Below are positions 59,901 to 64,000 of a stretch of DNA of 64,000 bases, one piece after another (the stretch's first letter is position 1; each line of letters begins with the position of its first letter). The translations under genes and the position numbers were made by a program. The notes beneath the pieces were generated by a model, which was given only the letters and a program-made list of their open reading frames with translations, searched no databases and was not told the origin of the DNA. The DNA comes from Sipunculus nudus (Eukaryota; Annelida; Sipuncula; Golfingiida; Sipunculidae). The DNA is taken from contig CM049313.1 of the NCBI GenBank assembly GCA_026874595.1, positions 29,694,008 through 29,758,007 on the forward strand, in the 5' to 3' direction.

Positions 59901-61917
59901 GCCTTTATTACCTCTTCCTCTTACACTTTATCTCCATTTGATATTATTTTAGATTTTTACCTTCAAGGGTAACGTCAGCTGAGCACAGTGACCCATAGGT
60001 CCCTTGTTTTTGTCAGGGATATAACATTATTTAATCAAGATTCAATTGTATACCCAAAATTAGTTCTGAATTTTTTAGCATAAATATAAAATCAGTACCT
60101 TAAATTTTGCCTAATTTTGATCATGGCATGTTTGTTTCCAGTAAGCACTGTTGATACAATTTTCATATCATGCAGAAATAAGGATTTCAGCTTGTTAGTA
60201 TTGAAAGTTGAAAGAAATTGGTGAAAAAACTGTAGGTTTTATGAAAGTTTTTATGAGACCATGTCAGACCCAGGCTCTACCCAGCCCCTCTTCATTCACC
60301 TGTATGTCCTCAAGTTGACCTTTCAGGCCAATTATGCACGCTTGACGCTGGGCATATACTTGCAGCTGGGCAGCTTACTGCTGGCCATAGCTGATCCAGG
60401 TTTTCAATAAAGCTCATTTATTAGTTGTTTAGACCAACAGCATAACAATAAACAATGAATAAATAAATTTTTATAGGTCTATAATAACAACTTTAAAAAT
60501 AATCAATAGAAAAGGAATTTGACAGTTGATGAGTAACACTAACAGGAAATTATCTTGCAGTTACTGATGTTTTATGGATTTTGTATGGATGGATGAAAAT
60601 GTATTCCAAGTAACACCATTGAGTCACCTATGGTATTTTTCTTTTCAATTTTAATAATGAAAAAAAAAAAATAATAAAATTATATTGTTCTATACTAGGA
60701 AATTAATGATTGACAAAGATGCAGTTGATAATATAAATCTAAATTCCCAGGTCTTTTCCAAGTGTTTCATCTTGTTAATTTATATTTATTTCAAATTTAA
60801 AAAAAAGTTAAAATATGTCAAAATTTTTAAATTTTACTCGGACAAGTACTGATTAAAGATGTCAATATGTTTCACTTATGACATTCAGACACGTGGCTGT
60901 AACAGCTGTCACAAGACTATGTAAATAATCAAAATTTATATTACTGGTTCATATATTTCAGTTAATAAAATTAAACTTGCACATCTCATTTTCTCCTTGT
61001 ATAATTTATAGGGTATTCTTATCCTTGGGTTTATTTTTTACACATATAATGGTTTCATAGCTGAGATACTTCAGATTTTTTTTGTGATACATTTTTTTAA
61101 ATAAAAAATTTGAATATGATAAAAAATCAGATCTTAGACAAGTTCTCATTATGATTTCTGTAATGTTAATAATTGTCATAAGACTCTTGCTTTGTCTAGT
61201 GTGTAGATTGATGTGAAGGTAGTCCAAAGTGAATATTATAGTTTTATTTTTGAATATAAATAAAATTCATAAAACCAGGTACTTATGATCATTATTTTAA
61301 TTTGTGATATTTGTTTATTCTGGATTCACAAGAACTTTGTTTGGCTGAAACTGAATAAATACCAGACATGGTGCAGTACTTTGCAAATGTATTTGAATGC
61401 AAATATGAATATGTACTCCATAATTTCATGTATAAGGATAGGAATACAGGTAAAAAGGAAAGTGTTTGAATACAAATGCATTCATGAATATATTCTATAA
61501 TATTATTTTAATAATCATTTATTTCAATAGTATTATTTAAAAATCTTTGATGAAAAAAACATGATACTGTTATTATTTTTAATTTAAATTATATTTGACA
61601 TAATATTTATTATTAATTTTTAATAAATAGTTAACTTTTCAAATAATTCTGCTGCAATGTAGGTAAAGTTTTATGGCCAAGTCAAAACCTATGTAATAAT
61701 AGCACACCATTTTCAACTGTAAATAATATTAATGACATCAATCCTCTTCCCTGTCTCCAAGGATATTATCAAAATCTTACATAACTTGCGTTAAACACCA
61801 TCAACTTATATTAGAGCTTATATTACTTCACAAAACCAGCCTTTGCCTACCTCCTCTTCCAAATTATATTTTGTGATCATATATAACAGCTGAGCGCCAT
61901 GACCCATGGGTCCCTTG

Positions 61918-62204
61918 TTTATTCTTCATTTTCCTTCAAATAGCAGTACCTCGGGTAGGGTATTTTCACCAATAAAATTCTTCAGTGTCCATGTCATATA
62001 ATATCTTGCCTTTAATTAAGAAACCTAATGATTCATATAAACTATGAAAAATGAAGAAATTGTTTTTTTTTGTGTCCAGCAAAAAAATCAACTCTCATAC
62101 AACTTTTTATCCCAAGAAGGAAATATGTTCTGGTACTATTTCAGAATATTTCGAGCCCTGCTGGGTGACAAGTGATCCATGATATAAACTTATAATTGTA
62201 TAAG
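61918..62204. other. Flank of level 0 element, unassigned
   Basis: Resumes after the level 0 3' end with ATTCTTCATTTTCC. No gene or repeat is recognised before the satellite fragment at 62205. Confidence 0.5.
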
Positions 62205-62268
62205 AATATATGTATGTTTTGTGTTGCAGCAGAGACCAGGTACCGATGAACACATCACCAGTCACATA
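62205..62268 (+). repeat. ~63-bp satellite unit, left part
   Basis: Carries TATGTATGTTTTGTGTTGCAG, then ACCAGGTACCGATGAACACATCACC and AGTCACATA. It matches the units at 63850-64000 and is split from them by the 62269-63849 element. Confidence 0.8.
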
Positions 62269-63849
62269 TCCTTACCGTAAAACAGTATGAAAAGTGTAAA
62301 AACAGTATGAAAGAAGTATAGAGTTTGCTGTATGACAAAAGTAGAATAGCAGTATAAAGTTGCAGCAGGAAAGTAGTATAGGACCGGTGCTATAATAAGT
62401 GCACAAGAGCAGCAGGAAAGTAGTAGGAAAACAGTATGTTGGAGTGTTTCAAATATTTAAATGAGCTGAGCAGTATGTTTGCAGTAGCATCAAAGCACCA
62501 GGAAAGCAGTATGAAAACAGTATCAAAGCAGTGTTTCTAATATTTAAATTAGCTGAGCAGTATGCTTGTAGTATACACATCCAGCTGGATCTGGGCCTTA
62601 CATATGAAAGCAGTATGCAGATGCAGCATGAAAGCAGTATAACTGCAGTATGGAAAAAGTAGGCATGCAGCATACTTGCAGTATGCAAAATGTATGGTTT
62701 CAGTATGGTATCTTGTATATTTGCAGTATTATTATAGTAGAAATAACAGGGTGTTGTTATTAAATTCCAGAAACAAGTCCTATATGATTTACATCAAAAT
62801 AGGTTTGTTTCATATGTACTACATTTATAATATTAACAGAATGCCTGCCAAAGAGCCTTGTGTGGTAAAAAACTAAACAACAAGGTTATAAAACGAAAAA
62901 ATCTTTTGAATAGCAATAAAGAAAATATATGGTCTGGTGGAATATTTAAAATTATTTAAATACATATGAAATATAACAATACACCTTTGAGGCAGCTTTT
63001 GAAAAAGCTAATGGTTCAACTTGATTTTATTCATAATTTAAACCAAATGGGCAAGAAGATGTCATTTATGGGTGAAAATTTGCTGTGTTTTGCTATATGA
63101 ACATGTTATTTATGCCAACTTCTTGAACTATAAACTATGTAGTACAAACTTACTAATGGTAGTAACATAAATAGCCTCTCCTGGTCCTCCCTGTTTTCCA
63201 TCAAGTGATTGTATGTTCTAATTAATCTAATGAGTCCTCTGAACATGCTGGGTCTGTTGAATGTTACTCTTACTTGAGCTCCTTGGCACAGATTTTCATA
63301 TTTTTACAAGAGCTAACAAAGCACATATTTCCAAATTTTGCAAAGATGGATGCTTTTCCCTCCCAAATCAGTTCAGCCAATCACAACAGCAGAAGACAGG
63401 AAGTTGCAATATGAAAGCAACAGATGAAATGTACATATATACGAGAAAGCTGAGGCAGAGGGAAAGCAGTATGACAGTAGTAGAGCATTACCTGTGATAA
63501 AATGTCAGCAACATGATGGAAGTATGAACATAAAAGCAACAAAAATATCACAGCATGAAAGCAGTACAGGAAATATTGAAGAAACCACTGACAGAGGGAA
63601 AGCAGTATGAATATAGTACAGGATTACCAGTGATTAAGTATTAACAGCATGAAAGCAGTAGGAACATAAAAGTTACTTAGGGATCACAGCATGGAAGCAG
63701 TATACACTGAAAAGCTGCTGCTAGGAAGCAGTAGAAGAGTAGTGTGGTCCATGTATCAGCTTCTGACAAAGTAGTAGTACTGCAGTATAGTGCCAGCATG
63801 ATTGCAATATATACTGTAAGTTGCAGTATATACTGTTTTATGGTAAGGG
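62269..63849. mobile_element. TA-flanked TIR element filled with GCAGTATGAAA-type repeats
   Basis: The left end TCCTTACCGTAAAACAGTAT is matched by the inverted right end ATACTGTTTTATGGTAAGGG (63830-63849). TA flanks both sides (62267-62268, 63850-63851), and removing the element restores a satellite unit. The interior is dominated by short irregular repeats around AGCAGTATGAAA (62280-62700 and 63400-63800). A different, non-repetitive centre occupies about 62740-63400. No transposase is present. The outermost motif itself contains CAGTAT, so the interior may have grown by repeated copying of terminal sequence. Confidence 0.82.
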
Positions 63850-64000
63850 TATGTATATTTTGTAGTGTAGCATAAACAAGGTACCAAAGATCACATCACC
63901 TGTCATATGTATGTGTTTTGTGTTGCAGCATAGACAAAGTACCAAAGATCACATCACCTGTCCGATATATGTATGTCTTGTGTTGTAGCATAACCAAGGC
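63850..64000 (+). repeat. ~63-bp tandem satellite, runs off the right edge
   Basis: Units begin near 63850, 63911 and 63973 with TATGTATGT.TTGTGTTG.AGC and contain ACCAAAGATCACATCACCTG. A further split unit lies at 62205-62268. Confidence 0.85.

Larger units (their letters stand above)
44679..60006 (+). mobile_element. Level 1 family A element (second insertion in level 0)
   Basis: The 5' end is AGCTCAGCTGACTATAAG with a long (GTCY)n at 44728-44785. The 3' end is CAGCTGAGCACAGTGACCCATAGGTC then CTTG at 60006. The host resumes as TTTTTGTCAGGGATATAAC, matching intact copies. Its own sequence is 44679-47444 and 59166-60006. An internal partial duplication places two copies of the body side by side (from 44846 and from 45523). 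A poly-C tract at 47290-47302 belongs to its 3' region. Confidence 0.78.
37454..61917 (+). mobile_element. Level 0 family A element hosting all nested insertions
   Basis: The 5' end is AGCTCGGCTGACTATAAG plus GTCCGTCCGTCCGTC. The 3' end is CAGCTGAGCGCCATGACCCATGGGTC then CTTG at 61917. Its own sequence is 37454-37789, 43919-44678 and 60007-61917. It is split by insertions at 37790-43918 and 44679-60006. At both sites the sequence resumes as in uninterrupted copies (for example near 49899-49930 and 57680-57700). Confidence 0.75.

Overview
The window is AT-rich animal nuclear DNA, most likely from a marine invertebrate and plausibly a mollusc. That assignment is inference. It rests on one spliced metazoan gene, the mix of Ty3/Gypsy, DIRS and APE-type LINE retrotransposons, and dense interspersed elements with (GTCY)n blocks of the kind common in bivalve genomes. 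There are no bacterial operons, and almost every open frame outside the pieces named below is a chance reading of repeat DNA.

Layout. 1-3400: a 78-bp tandem satellite, three (TA)n tracts and fragments of interspersed repeats. 3414-7880: a large foldback element with ~1 kb inverted arms and apparent TA target duplications. 7905-9257: the 3' end of a minus-strand LTR retrotransposon. 9656-~15400: a plus-strand Ty3/Gypsy element with gag, protease, RT, RNase H and integrase, broken by frameshifts and stops. 16887-17533: the only host coding exon recognised, the first coding exon of an ABHD17-type depalmitoylase, ending at a good splice donor. ~17600-19856: an antisense CR1/L2-like LINE in the following intron, split by an 807-bp hAT element with a perfect 8-bp target duplication. 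20831-33777: Helitron-like elements of several families, one nested inside another. 33930-37122: a decayed DIRS element (gag, RT/RNase H, tyrosine recombinase). 37454-61917: a 24.5-kb set of elements inserted within elements, five levels deep. 62269-63849: a TA-flanked terminal-inverted-repeat element filled with CAGTAT-type repeats, sitting inside a ~63-bp satellite that runs off the right edge.

The most striking signal is the group of Helitron/Helentron-like non-autonomous families called A, A', B and C here. Family A has an AGCTCAGCTGA 5' hairpin, a (GTCY)n block, a subterminal inverted repeat (GCTCAGCTGA / TCAGCTGAGC) and a 3' palindrome (TGACCCATGGGTCA) followed by CTTG. Families B and C end in CTAG followed by T. 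A', B and C, otherwise different in sequence, share the perfect 12-bp palindrome GGTGGCGCCACC, with about 21 exact copies found by eye. In A' it recurs with a ~336-bp unit. Interrupted sequences resume exactly across the insertions, so the order of events can be read from the DNA.

No second ABHD17 exon was found in the remaining 46 kb, so the gene may have a very long, repeat-filled intron. All coordinates and counts were read by eye and not computed.
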